Below are positions 7,459 through 16,000 of a stretch of DNA of 33,206 bases, piece by piece (the first letter of the stretch is position 1; each line of letters opens with the position of its first letter). A program made the translations under genes and the position numbers. Source of the DNA: SIG78 sp045635745 (GTDB lineage Bacteria; Verrucomicrobiota; Lentisphaeria; Victivallales; Victivallaceae); assembly GCA_045635745.1 (NCBI GenBank), contig JAZTWG010000025.1, positions 1 to 33,206 of the forward strand, given 5' to 3'. Below the pieces are notes generated by a model that saw only the letters and a program-made list of their open reading frames with translations, made no database searches and had not been told where the DNA came from.

Positions 7459-8211
7459 ATGAAAATTTTAGTTACCGGCGGAAGCCGGGGTATTGGTAAA
7501 GGTATCGTTAAAGAATTACTGGCGGCGGGGCATGAAGTCGGTTTTTGCGGGCGCAAGGCGGTCGATCCGGCAAGTGTGTCGGAAAACGCGGCTTTTTTTC
7601 AGGCCGATGTCAGCGATATCGCCGGGCACGATGCATTGCTGGGGGCTTTTGAAGAACGTTTCGGTTCAGCTCCGGATATACTCGTAAACAATGCCGGCGT
7701 GGCGCCGGATGTGCGCTGCGACCTCCTGGATATGCCTATTGAAAGTTTTGAACGGGTCATGAAAATAAATCTGCAAGGCCCTTTCTTTCTGACCCAGAAT
7801 GTTGCCCGGCGAATGGTAAAATCTGCTGAAAATGAAACTGCGGATAACCGCAAGTTCCGGGCGATCATCAATATCGGTTCGGTTTCGGCGGATACGGCAA
7901 GCATCAACCGCGGCGAATATTGTATGAGCAAAAGCGGCGTAACGATGGCGACCCGGCTTTTTGCCGTGCGTCTTGCCGAACTGGGAATCGCGGTATATGA
8001 ACTGCGCCCCGGCATTATCAAAAGCGATATGACCGAATGTGTTACCGCCAAATACGATAAACTCATTGCAGAAGGTTTGACTTTGCAGCGCCGCTGGGGG
8101 CAGCCCGAAGATATCGGTAAAGCGGTGGCCATGCTCGCTTCCGGCGCATTGGCATATTCCACCGGGCAGATCATCGGTATTGATGGCGGTATGACCATCA
8201 GCCATTTTTGA
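7459..8211 (+). CDS. Short-chain dehydrogenase/reductase (SDR)
   Basis: This 250-residue cytoplasmic classical SDR would carry out NAD(P)-dependent oxidation of an alcohol or reduction of a ketone. TGGSRGIG at 6-13 is the cofactor turn and NNAG is at 77-80. The catalytic set is N104 (KINLQGPFF), S141 or S143, Y154 and K158 in the YxxxK motif (YCMSK). The C-terminal IDGGM is typical of 3-oxoacyl-reductase and sugar-dehydrogenase-like members. It is first in a tight operon, ending 8 bp before the flavoprotein gene. Its neighbours (flavoprotein, XRE-cupin, OYE) suggest joint redox conversion of one substrate, perhaps a sugar or an aromatic/unsaturated acid. The substrate is not determinable. Confidence 0.92.
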   Translation: MKILVTGGSRGIGKGIVKELLAAGHEVGFCGRKAVDPASVSENAAFFQADVSDIAGHDALLGAFEERFGSAPDILVNNAGVAPDVRCDLLDMPIESFERVMKINLQGPFFLTQNVARRMVKSAENETADNRKFRAIINIGSVSADTASINRGEYCMSKSGVTMATRLFAVRLAELGIAVYELRPGIIKSDMTECVTAKYDKLIAEGLTLQRRWGQPEDIGKAVAMLASGALAYSTGQIIGIDGGMTISHF

Positions 8212-8219
8212 GGCATCTT

Positions 8220-10136
8220 ATGGAATATACTCTTTGCAAAGTACATAATCTGGTTATCGGCAGCGGAGCCGCCGGATTGGCAAGCGCGGTACGGCTGGAT
8301 GCACTCAATGCCGGCAATACGGTCATTTATACCGAAGGTCTCGCCATGGGAACTTCAGTAAATACCGGCAGCGACAAACAAACTTATTACAAACTTGGCA
8401 TGTACGGCTCTGAACCGGACAGTCCGGCATTGATGGCCGGAGATCTTGCAGCCGGCGGTTCCATGCATGGCGATATTGCGCTGATCGAAGCGGCGGTTTC
8501 AACACAGGGATTTTTTAATCTGGTAAATCTCGGCGTGCCTTTCCCGCACGATGTCATGGGACAGCACATCGGCTACAAAACCGACCACGACCCCAAGCGG
8601 CGCGCCACCAGCTGCGGGCCTTATACCTCAAAAAATATGGTGCAGGCACTGATTGCTGAAGTCCGGCGGCGCAACATAAGTGTTGCAGAAAACCGCGTGG
8701 CAGTAAAATTACTGACCGATCCGGAGGAAAAACGGGCCGTCGGAGCGATTTTTCTCAATACTGAAAATGGTGATTTTGAAGTCGTACAGGCGGAAAACAC
8801 TGTATTTGCAGTCGGCGGCCCCGGCGGTTTGTATCAGCAAAGCGTTTATCCCCAAGTGCATACCGGAGCAATCGGACTGGCGCTGGAAGTCGGCGCCAAG
8901 GCGTATAATCTGGCAGAATCCCAATACGGACTTGCCTCGCTCAAGTTCCGCTGGAATGTCTCCGGCAGCTACATGCAGGTATTGCCGCGGTTTGTCTCCT
9001 GCAATCCTGACGGAAGCGATGAACGGGAATTTTTGCGCGAATACTTTACAACACCTGAAGAAATGTATTCAGCAATATTTCTCAAAGGCTACCAATGGCC
9101 GTTTGCGGCGGGGCATGTGCCGGGATCCTCGCTGATCGATATATATACATACATAGAAACCGTGGAACGCAAACGCAAGGTCTATCTGGATTACCGCACC
9201 GATCCGGCTGATTTGTGCATAGAGAAACTTTCCGGTGAAGCGGCAGAATATTTGCGACGATCCAATGCTCTGACCTCCACACCGCTCGGGCGATTGAAAA
9301 TACTCAATAATCCGGCGATTGAATTGTATAAAAACAACAATATCGATCTGGAAAATGAAATGTTGGAAATCGCTGTCTGCGCCCAGCATAACAATGGGGG
9401 GCTCGCCGGAAATATCTGGTGGGAATCGGTCAATATCAAACACCTGTTTCCGGTCGGCGAAGTCAATGGTTCACACGGTGTTACCCGGCCCGGCGGTTCG
9501 GCGCTCAATGCCGGACAGGCGGGAGCGTTCAGAGCAGCAGAATATATTGCTGCAAAGTATCAGCAGAACACTATTGATGAAGAGCGTTTTCCGGCCATCG
9601 TCCAAGTCAGTATGGAGTTGTTGAAAAAAGCGTGCCTGCTCGATAATAAATGCCAATGGCAGCATGAACGCGCTGAAATTCAATCGCGCATGAGCCGCGC
9701 CGGAGCATTTATCCGCCGCACAGAAACAGTAGTGGATGCGCTGGACGGCGCCTACCGGCAGCTTGCCGTTTTACAGCAGGATGGCTTGAAGGATCTGGCC
9801 CCGCAGGATCTGGCCGAATCTTTGCGTAACCGCCAGCTGCTGACCGCCCAGATCTATTACCTTGAAGCGATCCTTATGCAGATCGACCGCATCGGTTCAC
9901 GCGGAGGCGCGCTGGTTCTGGCTGCCGATGGCGTTCCGATAAATGACAAGCTACCGGATTCATGGCGGATCAAGCCGGAAGTGCCGGAATACCGCAATTA
10001 TATAATGTACAGCTGTATCGGAGCAATGGGATATCCTGAAATCGGTTTTGAAAGGTGCCGCGATATACCGGAAGGCGACGGCTGGTTTGAAACTATCTGG
10101 AAAGAATACCGTACAGGAGAACTTTATGACCAATAA
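8220..10136 (+). CDS. FAD-binding fumarate reductase/succinate dehydrogenase-type flavoprotein
   Basis: This 638-residue protein belongs to the FRD/SDH/L-aspartate-oxidase flavoprotein superfamily. VIGSGAAGL at 12-20 is the FAD-binding Rossmann turn. TVFAVGGPGGLY forms the second FAD contact. QHNNGGL, with H390, corresponds to the conserved HxxGG region, and HGVTRPGGSALNAG (H419, R423) to the FAD/substrate segment near the C-terminus of the FAD domain. A helical C-terminal domain follows from about 460. No signal peptide or Tat motif is visible, so it should be cytoplasmic. ATG 8220 is preferred to the TTG overlapping the SDR stop because GAGG lies 6 bp before it. It overlaps the XRE-cupin gene by 11 bp. 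It probably oxidises or reduces a C-C bond; the physiological partner is unknown. Confidence 0.87.
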   Translation: MEYTLCKVHNLVIGSGAAGLASAVRLDALNAGNTVIYTEGLAMGTSVNTGSDKQTYYKLGMYGSEPDSPALMAGDLAAGGSMHGDIALIEAAVSTQGFFNLVNLGVPFPHDVMGQHIGYKTDHDPKRRATSCGPYTSKNMVQALIAEVRRRNISVAENRVAVKLLTDPEEKRAVGAIFLNTENGDFEVVQAENTVFAVGGPGGLYQQSVYPQVHTGAIGLALEVGAKAYNLAESQYGLASLKFRWNVSGSYMQVLPRFVSCNPDGSDEREFLREYFTTPEEMYSAIFLKGYQWPFAAGHVPGSSLIDIYTYIETVERKRKVYLDYRTDPADLCIEKLSGEAAEYLRRSNALTSTPLGRLKILNNPAIELYKNNNIDLENEMLEIAVCAQHNNGGLAGNIWWESVNIKHLFPVGEVNGSHGVTRPGGSALNAGQAGAFRAAEYIAAKYQQNTIDEERFPAIVQVSMELLKKACLLDNKCQWQHERAEIQSRMSRAGAFIRRTETVVDALDGAYRQLAVLQQDGLKDLAPQDLAESLRNRQLLTAQIYYLEAILMQIDRIGSRGGALVLAADGVPINDKLPDSWRIKPEVPEYRNYIMYSCIGAMGYPEIGFERCRDIPEGDGWFETIWKEYRTGELYDQ

Positions 10137-10665
10137 TCAGGAAAAACGCTGGGATTTCGGAGTACTGCGGCAGCTCCGGAAGCAGTTCGGCTGGAGCATT
10201 ACCGGGTTGAGTGAACGCTCCGGAGTAGCCGCCAGCGTTATAAGCAAGCTGGAACGCAATTGGAGCAAAGCGGAGCTGGAAACACTTTACAAACTTTCAC
10301 AGGCATTTTCCATGAATTTATCGGATCTGCTGGCACTGGCGGAAAAACGTACTGCCCAGCAGGTTATTGAACAGGATTACTGCAACGAAGGTTTTTCATT
10401 CCGCCGGGTGAGCTACGGCAATATACGCTGCATGACCGCTGTTGCCCAGGCCGGGGCCAAACTCTGCACGCCGGCGGTTCACCGCGAAGATTCGGAAATG
10501 TGCTGGGTGCAGGAAGGCATTGTGGAGATCACAGTTGCCGGACACCGTTACAAACTTGAAAAGGGCATGTCTTTGCAATTCGATGCATTGCTTGATCACG
10601 AATACAATGTATTGGCAGATTGCAAATTGATCATAACTCACTTGAAAAAGAATAAGAGGTTCTGA
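10126..10665 (+). CDS. XRE-family regulator with C-terminal cupin domain
   Basis: This 179-residue regulator has a helix-turn-helix at about residues 12-66, where WSITGLSERSGVAASVISKL carries the recognition helix, followed by a small cupin beta-barrel (about 105-165) that would bind a ligand. Such HTH-cupin proteins commonly regulate neighbouring catabolic genes. The start at 10126 is preceded by AGGAGA at 5-bp spacing and overlaps the last codons of the flavoprotein gene, which implies translational coupling. An in-frame upstream extension inside the flavoprotein gene is rejected. Only 2 bp separate it from the OYE gene. Autoregulation of the operon is likely by analogy; no operator was identified. 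Confidence 0.9.
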   Translation: MTNNQEKRWDFGVLRQLRKQFGWSITGLSERSGVAASVISKLERNWSKAELETLYKLSQAFSMNLSDLLALAEKRTAQQVIEQDYCNEGFSFRRVSYGNIRCMTAVAQAGAKLCTPAVHREDSEMCWVQEGIVEITVAGHRYKLEKGMSLQFDALLDHEYNVLADCKLIITHLKKNKRF

Positions 10666-10667
10666 AT

Positions 10668-12092
10668 ATGGCGGTAAATTACCGTAAAGTTACAGAATTT
10701 GCTGATTTGAAAGATTTTCAGCAATATCTGGCGCAGGAAAATATCAACATCAACTTTGCTTCCGGCCAGACGGCGATGCAGCAACCCATTGCGCTTTATG
10801 GGCGGCAACTGGATAACCGTTGGGCGATTCTGCCCATGGAAGGCTGGGATTGCAATGCCGATGGGGTTCCGACTGATTTTACTCTGCGGCGCTGGAAAAA
10901 CTTTGCTTCCAGCGGTGCATCATTGATCGCCGGGGTGGAAGCCGCCGCGGTTATGCACGAAGGGCGCAGCAATCCCCGGCAGCTGATGGTCAGCGAAAAG
11001 TCGTTGCCGGTTCTTGCCGAGTCGGTCAAAGTTATGCGTAAGATCCGCCGGGAGCAGTTCGGAGCTGAAGCAGTCATCGGTTTGCAGCTGACCCACTCCG
11101 GCCGTTATGCCCACCCCAATGACGATGCCAAACTCGAAAGCCGCACCGCGTATTCGCATCCGCTGCTGGACAAAAAATTCAACAATAATGCCGATAATGT
11201 AGTAAGTGACAGCGAAATTGCCGGTATTGTGGAATCTTTTGTAAACGCCGCCAGACTGGCGCAGTCTGCCGGCTATGATTTCGTAGATATAAAGCAGGCG
11301 CACGGCTATCTGGGGCACGAATTTTTGAGTGCTTACGATCGTCCAGGCGCATACGGCGGCAGTTTTGAAAACCGTACCCGCTTTTTCCGCGAAATCGTGG
11401 AAGGAATCAAGCGCGACTGCCCCGGTCTGGGCTTGGGATGCCGCTTGAGTATTTTTGATATTCTGCCCTTTATCAAGGGCGAAGATAAAGTCGGCAAGCC
11501 AATGGCAGAAGCCGGAAGCGAATACGCAAAATACGCTTTCGGCGCCGCCCCCGACGGCATGAATATGGATGAAAATCTTACCGAAACTGTGGAATTTGTC
11601 CGCTTGCTTGAAAAATACGGTTTTGAGCTGATCGTCGGTACGATCGGCAGCCCCTACTACAATGTGCATATGCAGCGGCCCGCGTGGTACGCGGTGGCTG
11701 ACGGCTATCTGATGCCGGAAAATCCGCTTTACAATGTTTCGCGGCACATTGCGGCTGCCAAACGCCTGAAGGAACTCTCTCCGGCAATAAAACTGGTGGT
11801 ATCGGGTTTGACGGCATTGCAGGAATATCTGCCCGGTGCCGCTGAATATATTGTGGAAAACAACTGTGCTGACTTTGCCGGTATCGGACGTATGGTTTTA
11901 TCGTATCCGCAAATGCCCGCCGATGCGCTGGCCGGTAAAGAACTGGACCGCCGCCGCATATGCCGCACTTTCGGAGAATGTACCAACGGACCGCGGCACG
12001 GCATGATCTCCGGATGTTTTCCGCTGGATGAATTTTATAAAAAAATGCCGCAGGCGGCTGAATTGCGTAAAATCAAAAAAATCAATAAATAA
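10668..12092 (+). CDS. NADH:flavin oxidoreductase (old yellow enzyme family)
   Basis: This 474-residue FMN-dependent TIM-barrel enzyme would reduce activated C=C bonds or related substrates in the cytoplasm. LTHSGRYAHP near 140-149 and KQAHGYLGHEF (H212, H217) are family hallmarks of the flavin and substrate site. The C-terminus has C432, C438 and C450 (C-x5-C-x11-C). That differs from the four-Cys [4Fe-4S] motif of 2,4-dienoyl-CoA reductases, so a cluster is uncertain. The NAD(P)/FAD domain that follows the barrel in dienoyl-CoA reductase-type proteins is absent. The ATG is 2 bp after the XRE-cupin stop, with GAGG just upstream inside that gene. It ends the redox operon core; the prepilin-like gene follows after 26 bp. 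Confidence 0.9.
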   Translation: MAVNYRKVTEFADLKDFQQYLAQENININFASGQTAMQQPIALYGRQLDNRWAILPMEGWDCNADGVPTDFTLRRWKNFASSGASLIAGVEAAAVMHEGRSNPRQLMVSEKSLPVLAESVKVMRKIRREQFGAEAVIGLQLTHSGRYAHPNDDAKLESRTAYSHPLLDKKFNNNADNVVSDSEIAGIVESFVNAARLAQSAGYDFVDIKQAHGYLGHEFLSAYDRPGAYGGSFENRTRFFREIVEGIKRDCPGLGLGCRLSIFDILPFIKGEDKVGKPMAEAGSEYAKYAFGAAPDGMNMDENLTETVEFVRLLEKYGFELIVGTIGSPYYNVHMQRPAWYAVADGYLMPENPLYNVSRHIAAAKRLKELSPAIKLVVSGLTALQEYLPGAAEYIVENNCADFAGIGRMVLSYPQMPADALAGKELDRRRICRTFGECTNGPRHGMISGCFPLDEFYKKMPQAAELRKIKKINK

Positions 12093-12118
12093 CATACAAT
12101 AAAAGAAAGGATCGTTTT

Positions 12119-12982
12119 ATGTTCAAACATGCAACCAAAAATCGTGAAGCCGCCGCCATTGGCTTCAGTCCTATCGAACTTCTTGTTGTTGTTTCACGTC
12201 TCTGCTGCAATTGGAGGAGTGCCCTCCGGAAAAGAGTTACGAATGGGGGATATTCACCTGCCGTGTGGCAGGTGAAGCTGTACAGCTTCACCTTGATAGA
12301 ACTTCTCGTTGTAATAGCCATCATCGCCATTTTGGCGGCAATGCTGCTGCCAGCACTTTCGGCTGCCCGGGAGCGTGCCAAAGCCGCCCAGTGTACCAGC
12401 AACCTTAAACAGATCGGTTTATCGCATATAGCATATGCGTCGGATAACGAAGATGTTTTTGCACCGGCCATCTATGGCGATAATCACTGGCAGACTTATC
12501 TTTACGGCGGCGGTTATATTCCTGAAAAGCAGTATGGCGTAATCATCTGTCCCTGTTTTTCTCCTTACAGTGTGCGTAACGATGGATACGATGGTTCTTT
12601 CTGCTACGGCGGAGCGGCACCATATTCCGGTACCGGCTGGAAAGGCTGGACGGTCGGTGGTCTGCGTAATCCCTCGGCAACCTTTTCTCACTCTGACAGT
12701 ATTGATGAAAATATGAAGGAAACTGCCACCCAAGGCCGCCCCATTCCGATTCAGGTGAGCTATATGCGCATGGGTAAACTCACCAGTAAAACCGGAGTAC
12801 ATTTCCGCCACGCCAGCAAAACAGCCAATGGTGTATTTTATGATGGCCATGTGGAAGCGTTTACCAAAGACACTGTTCTGTATAACAAACGTCCGCTGGT
12901 CACCGATGCCGCTGACGGCACAGCAAAAGACGGCAGCTGGCCGATATCTGAAACTTATTATTACAGCGAAAATTTATTTTGA
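12119..12982 (+). CDS. Prepilin-like protein with inserted leader cassette
   Basis: This 287-residue protein has an unusual N-terminus. A first prepilin-like site, AIG-FSPIELLVVV (G15/F16, Glu at +5), is followed by about 34 polar residues instead of a membrane helix. A second site, YS-FTLIELLVVIAII, begins at F57 and leads into LPALSAAR. The start is fixed by GAAAGG about 8 bp before ATG 12119, and no stop interrupts the leader. The C-terminal part has His, ten residues, then Asp-Gly (HASKTANGVFYDG), one residue longer than the H-X9-DG pattern. The gene lies 26 bp after the OYE gene and 23 bp before the 1621-residue exoenzyme gene. Which site a prepilin peptidase would cut is unknown; only the second precedes a membrane helix. 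Confidence 0.85.
   Translation: MFKHATKNREAAAIGFSPIELLVVVSRLCCNWRSALRKRVTNGGYSPAVWQVKLYSFTLIELLVVIAIIAILAAMLLPALSAARERAKAAQCTSNLKQIGLSHIAYASDNEDVFAPAIYGDNHWQTYLYGGGYIPEKQYGVIICPCFSPYSVRNDGYDGSFCYGGAAPYSGTGWKGWTVGGLRNPSATFSHSDSIDENMKETATQGRPIPIQVSYMRMGKLTSKTGVHFRHASKTANGVFYDGHVEAFTKDTVLYNKRPLVTDAADGTAKDGSWPISETYYYSENLF
12204..12293 (+). repeat. Prepilin leader cassette, copy A
   Basis: About 90 bp similar to 24664-24764: both start around GC(A/T)GC..AATTGGA, share a GAATGGG stretch, and are nearly identical from TTCACCTGCC onward. Copies differ in length by roughly a multiple of three, so the frame is kept. It lies between a decayed and an intact FTLIELL-coding stretch of the prepilin-like gene. 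The ends are estimated by eye. Confidence 0.65.
12253..12293 (+). promoter_or_regulatory. Overlapping hairpins in cassette A
   Basis: Hairpin 1 pairs TTCACCTGCC (12253-12262) with GGCAGGTGAA (12267-12276) around a GTGT loop. Hairpin 2 is a perfect 24-bp palindrome at 12270-12293: arm AGGTGAAGCT, loop GTAC, arm AGCTTCACCT. The two share AGGTGAA, so they cannot both form. They lie within the coding sequence before the membrane-helix codons. A regulatory role is inference. Confidence 0.6.
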
Positions 12983-13005
12983 TTAAAGTATTGAGTTTGT
13001 GATCT

Positions 13006-16000
13006 ATGAAAGCATTTTTATATATTTTCTTGAGTTTGTTTTATCTCTCTCTCAATGCATCGGATAAACCTTTTGTGCCCGCTATTGAATGGTCCGGCTA
13101 CAAAGCCAAAGCTGTCTCTTCCCCCAAAGTTATTGGCGGCAAACCTTATAACGGCAAAAAGGTTGTCCGTATTGAAGCTGTTGCCGCCGGCAAATATCAG
13201 GGGGCGTTGGGAAAATTTGTCCAGCCGGTGGATTTCTCAAAATACTCTGCCATGGAATTTTACATCCGGCACAATATCGGCCGCCGTGCTATGGCAATAC
13301 TTTTGGATGGCAAAACCGGCAAGATCAACAGCAATTTTTCTGCTGCGGCAACTGAAAAATGGAGCAAAGTAGTTATTCCGCTGGATAAAGACAGCTTCAA
13401 AGCGCAGCGCGGAAATACAGTAAATTTCAGCGAAATGTACGAAATGCGTATCACGCCATTTGCCAATATGGATGCCAAAGGTAAATATCTTGAATTTACT
13501 GATTTCAAATTTCTGCCCAAAACTTCCGGCACCAGACAGATCAAAGTTATGAAATACATCCATAACGGCGCCAAGCCCACGACCGGTGAAAACGGAACGA
13601 CCCTCACCGATGGCAATAAAAAGAAAAACATTCATTACCGGCAGTTCAGCGATGACCCGTTTATAACTTTTGACCTTGGCGGCAAGTTTACGATCGACGA
13701 AATAAAAGTTTTTGCCAACACCGCTCCGTCACACAACTTTGCAGAGATAGCAGTTTTTGCCGGCATGGATGATAAAGACTTTGTGCCTGCCGGAGTATTG
13801 CGCAACGAAAAATCAGGTACTCAAACTGTATTGAGTGAATACTCTTTCAAAAGCACAGATAAACCTGTTGTCGGTCGATATATCCGGCTTAAAGCCACCC
13901 GGCCGCGTTCGGACTTTCCGGTGGATTTTTCCGAAGTTGAGTTTTTCGGACATACCCCGACCGATGAAGAAATTCAGAAAGCCGCCGCGCTCAATTATGA
14001 TTCCGGCGTAAAAATGCCCGCGCGCAACAGCAAAGATTACACTGTTTTTCAGCAGGGCGATTATAAGCTTTATATTTCAAAAAACAACGGCGTGGTAAAT
14101 GGTCTTTATTTCAAAAATAAACTTATCGTTGAGCGTATGACCCCCCTTTACACCCTGCAGACCCGCTCGAATGATACCATTGTTGACGGCAATAATGATA
14201 AAGTAAAAAATATTGCAAGTAAAGATGGCAAACTTGTTGTAACTGCAGTCAATAAAGATTTGCCCGATCTGGAGATCAAACGCAGTTATTATGTGGTCAA
14301 AAACGCTTTGTTTGAAAAAGTGGAAGTTATTGATCTGGGCATGAAAGAACGCAAATTTCTGCGCCTTGCCTCGGAAGTTATTCTGGAACAGAAATTCCGC
14401 AGTCAGGGCTTTTACGAAATGCCCGGAACTGCGTTGGCAGTAGGGATGTTCCGATTGCCCGCAAGCGAAGTGCAGATGGACCGCAGCCTGACCAATATAC
14501 CTACTATCGGGTTTGAAAATGCCGTAACCCGGCAGGTTATCTGGCATACCAGATTCAAATTCAATGACCGCTTTACCTATATGGATGTAGGCACCGAAGA
14601 AGAGAATCTTCAAGCTTTCCGTGCCAACGGCTGGCGTATTACCTCGGCAACCATTGTGCCGCTTGACCGCAAGGTGCACAGCTTTGAGAACCGCTTTTCG
14701 GTTACCGATGGCGGTATGCTCAAAGCCTATGATGAATATATTTCCACGCCGGAAGCTGCCGCTTACCGCGGTCAGGTAAAACGTCCGGCCTGGCTGCGTG
14801 ACTTGCGTGTTTCGGTTTCCTGCGGCTGGGACAGCGCTTACCATACCAGCAGTATGCGTTATGTAAAAAATCTGTTTGACGGATTCTCGCCGCGCGGGTA
14901 TCTCAATGACCCGACTCTGTACGACACCAATGGCATCTGGGGCGATGTGCTTTCTTCCGGCGACCAGATTTACGGCTGGTTCGGCAACCGTTCAACTGCC
15001 GCTGAACTCAAAGAAAAAATCCGGCGATTGAAATCGATCAACCCCAACTTGAAAATCTCTTATTATACATGGTTCTGGAGTGCTTTTCCGTGGAGCACTC
15101 CGGTAAAAAATCATCCGGAATGGTTTGTAAAAACTCTGCGTTCTGGGGCGCCGGCATCCTGGTTCCCCGGAATAAATGTGAATTATCTGCGATTCTGGGG
15201 CATCAAAGAATCCCGTGATGAAGCGTGTAAACAGATTGTGGATTTTGTCAACGCCTACGATCAGGATAACTGGTATCTGGATGGCGGCAAGTCCGGTGCT
15301 TACGCCAAAGATTGGGATACCATGCGTATAGACGATCCGCTGGGGCAAACCGATTTTTATATAGCAGTCCGCAACGGTATTCAGAAAGATAACCCCGACC
15401 GGGTACTCTTCTTCAACCACAGCGAAAATCCGCTGGCAGATATCGGTTATCTGGAAAGTTTCGGCGGTACGCTGACCAACGAATGGCGGCGCGGGGCGAT
15501 CCTGATGTGGAAGTTCAAGATGTATGCCTATAAAGATCCGCTGCACCACAGCGTATATATCTATTGGCTGCCCGGTGTGGACGGAGTTTTCCATAACTAC
15601 ATTGCCGGTATCGGGGTTACTGCATCGTATAACAGCCGCAGTTTCAATACCAATGACCTGCCGTTTCTGGCAGCAAGGTACGAGATCCGTCAGGCGCAGA
15701 TCACCGATGCCGATGTGAAACCCGACTGGCGCATGGATGCCAAAGAAGATGTGGAATGCATGACCTTGCACCAGGGCAACAACGGCTGGATATTTGTCAA
15801 TCCGCACTTGCAAGAGCCGCAAAGCCGCACCATTTCGGCGTTGACTGCGCCGCTGAATATCAAAGATCCTTCCAAACCGGTTTATGTCTGGGTTTATACT
15901 ATCAGAGACGGCAAAAAGTATAAATCATATTTCGGCGAAAAGCAGATCGCGGCCGCCTACGGCAAGACCGGCTGGGTGGTGGAGCGCGGCGTGGTACCGG

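Noticed and set aside
12211..12408. A second reading frame through cassette A whose peptide resembles that of cassette B (24676-24873)
   Set aside because: The similarity follows from DNA-level conservation of the cassette. The frame has no ribosome-binding site, while the prepilin frame has one and continues into a good domain.
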